DNA from: Verrucomicrobiota bacterium
GTDB lineage: Bacteria > Verrucomicrobiota > Verrucomicrobiia > Opitutales > Opitutaceae
Reading direction: 5' to 3'
DNA length: 7,547 nucleotides
NCBI GenBank assembly: GCA_030916665.1
Contig: JAUPWC010000454.1
Location: 1-7,547 of the forward strand
Numbering within the stretch: the stretch's first letter is position 1; each line of letters starts with the position of its first letter. The position numbers were made by a program, and so were the translations under genes. Below the pieces are notes generated by a model that saw nothing but the letters and a program-made list of their open reading frames with translations, made no database searches and was not told the origin of the DNA. Below are positions 6,495-7,547 of this stretch, piece by piece.

Positions 6495-7547
6495 CTATTG
6501 GAGCACCAACCCGCGCCAACGACCGCGCGAGTAGGCCGTCGTGCTGCCTTCGGGGATCCGCCCGTTGGTCACCGCATTCGACACCACCGCGATCTTGTCC
6601 CCGGGCTGCAGCTCAACCCCCTTCATCGTGAAAGTGGCCTCCTGGTAGTCGGTTTCGGTCGCCGGGTTCTTGAATTCACCCACCAGCCGGTCGTTCACCA
6701 GCACCCGATAGGCGCTCTCGCCATCCGTCTCCGTCAGCGTCACGAGGATCAGGTCGAATTTTCCCGGCTTGTTGCCGGTATAGCCATAGGTCGCACGCGC
6801 GAACCGGTCCCGCAGCTCCGGACGCGCGGCGTTGATCGCCAGCGCCCGCTGCGCCTCATGCCGGTAATAGGGCACCGCCGCGTCCGCCTCCGTTTTGAAA
6901 TCATCCAGGGCGCGAGCCAGATACTTGTAATGCGTGATCCCGAAAAACGCCTGCTTCCGCGGCAGCTCCGCCGGCACATAGCGGGTCGACTCCGGGCCCA
7001 TGCCTTCGGGCTTGAATGCCGGATCAAGGGCCAGCACGAACTTGTCCAGCTCCACGCCGTCCTCTCGCATGGAAATCATCACGGTGTGGACCCCGGGAGC
7101 CTCCACGTCGATCCAGAGCGTTAAAGGCTGACCGCAGTGATCCTCCGGGCGCCGCTGCGCCGACGACCAAGTCCATTGGAATTTGCCCGCGCAAAACTGT
7201 AGACGCTGGCTGCTCTCCGGCCACCGACCGTCGAGCCCGAAGTGCAGGCCGTTGTCCTCGGGCCCCGTGCTGAAGGCCCGGCCCCAGATGTAATAGCGTC
7301 CGGCCTGCGTGAAGTGGACCGGATAACAAAGCACCGCCATCTCCCCTGGCTTGCCGCTGAAATTTTCTCCATGCACGAGCTTTTCGTCATGGTTCGTGCG
7401 GGTGTCCGGCAGCAGCTCAAGATAAGCGCCACCACTGGCCCCTTCGACATGCATGACGTCATTGTCGGCATAGGGATGAGACGGAGACGCCGCATCAAAA
7501 CGGAGCCAGCGGCGCTTGTCCGCCAGTCCTTGCGCCGCGAAATCCTC
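6495..7547 (-). CDS. C-terminal part of a protein with two carbohydrate-binding-like beta-sandwich modules (5' partial)
   Basis: The frame ends in a TAG at 6495-6497 and stays open to the right edge, so the ATG at 7452-7454 is internal and the true start lies outside; 350 residues are visible. Residues are numbered from the edge. The visible part opens with EDF, probably the end of an 'EAEDF' strand that begins such modules. Module 1 (about 1-175) contains GASGGAYLELLPDTR (36-50), GRYYIWGRAFSTGPEDNGLH (83-102), DGRWPESSQR (106-115) and MREDGVELDKFVL (160-172), a CBM6/35- or malectin-like galactose-binding fold. Module 2 (about 216-350) has DLILVTLTETDGESAYRVLV (265-284) and ends in SRGRWRGLVL. 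I recall this tandem arrangement in large exported polysaccharide-active proteins of Planctomycetota, Verrucomicrobiota and Bacteroidota, including agarase-like and DUF5060-type enzymes, but no catalytic domain is visible, so the enzyme class is unknown. The gene converges on the sulfatase operon and must have its own promoter. Confidence 0.8.
   Translation of the reverse strand, partial: EDFAAQGLADKRRWLRFDAASPSHPYADNDVMHVEGASGGAYLELLPDTRTNHDEKLVHGENFSGKPGEMAVLCYPVHFTQAGRYYIWGRAFSTGPEDNGLHFGLDGRWPESSQRLQFCAGKFQWTWSSAQRRPEDHCGQPLTLWIDVEAPGVHTVMISMREDGVELDKFVLALDPAFKPEGMGPESTRYVPAELPRKQAFFGITHYKYLARALDDFKTEADAAVPYYRHEAQRALAINAARPELRDRFARATYGYTGNKPGKFDLILVTLTETDGESAYRVLVNDRLVGEFKNPATETDYQEATFTMKGVELQPGDKIAVVSNAVTNGRIPEGSTTAYSRGRWRGLVLQ

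Noticed and set aside
6498..7124. Plus-strand open frame (208 codons) opposite the carbohydrate-binding-like gene
   Set aside because: The minus strand shows conserved module motifs and stays open to the window edge, whereas the plus-strand product is Arg/His-rich without a recognisable pattern.
7452..7454. ATG on the minus strand as the start of the carbohydrate-binding-like gene
   Set aside because: The frame continues open for 31 more codons to the window edge, and those codons encode residues that fit the same module, so this ATG is an internal methionine.

Overview
The window is a high-GC, gene-dense stretch whose plus-strand genes are strongly biased to C in the third codon position. 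It most likely comes from the Planctomycetota/Verrucomicrobiota group. A Tat-exported DUF1552 protein next to what looks like the tail of a DUF1592/DUF1585-type protein, plus two formylglycine-type sulfatases, is typical of polysaccharide-degrading members of these phyla. I lean towards Verrucomicrobiota (Opitutaceae-like) from base and codon use, but this is an impression and not a measurement.

Layout: positions 1-6349 hold six genes on the plus strand with almost no space between them (gaps of 4, 19 and 9 bases, a 4-base overlap, then 9 bases). In order they are: the 3' end of a probable DUF1592/DUF1585-family protein (1-81); a DUF1552 protein with a twin-arginine signal (86-1441); a secreted alpha/beta hydrolase of the acetyl esterase / BD-FAE type (1461-2336); an apparently exported xylose-isomerase-like TIM-barrel protein (2346-3272); an arylsulfatase-like sulfatase (3269-4885); and a second, iduronate-2-sulfatase-like sulfatase (4895-6349). 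This reads as one operon whose promoter lies upstream of the window. Positions 6350-6494 are a short convergent intergenic region with weak inverted repeats. From 6495 to the right edge, the minus strand carries the C-terminal 350 residues of a protein with two beta-sandwich, carbohydrate-binding-like modules. Its N-terminus lies outside the window.

Working together (inference): all five complete genes appear to encode exported proteins. Two sulfatases of different subtypes and a carbohydrate esterase would strip sulfate and acyl groups from a decorated polysaccharide. The minus-strand protein has modules of a kind usually attached to large glycan-active enzymes. The DUF1592/DUF1552 pair is a recurrent module of these phyla with no settled function; its place in the same transcription unit links it to glycan breakdown. 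No glycoside hydrolase catalytic domain, transporter, regulator or sulfatase-maturating enzyme is visible here. I see no RNA gene, mobile element, CRISPR array or phage feature, and no clearly new kind of system. The most useful leads are the operon linkage and the aberrant exported TIM-barrel protein.
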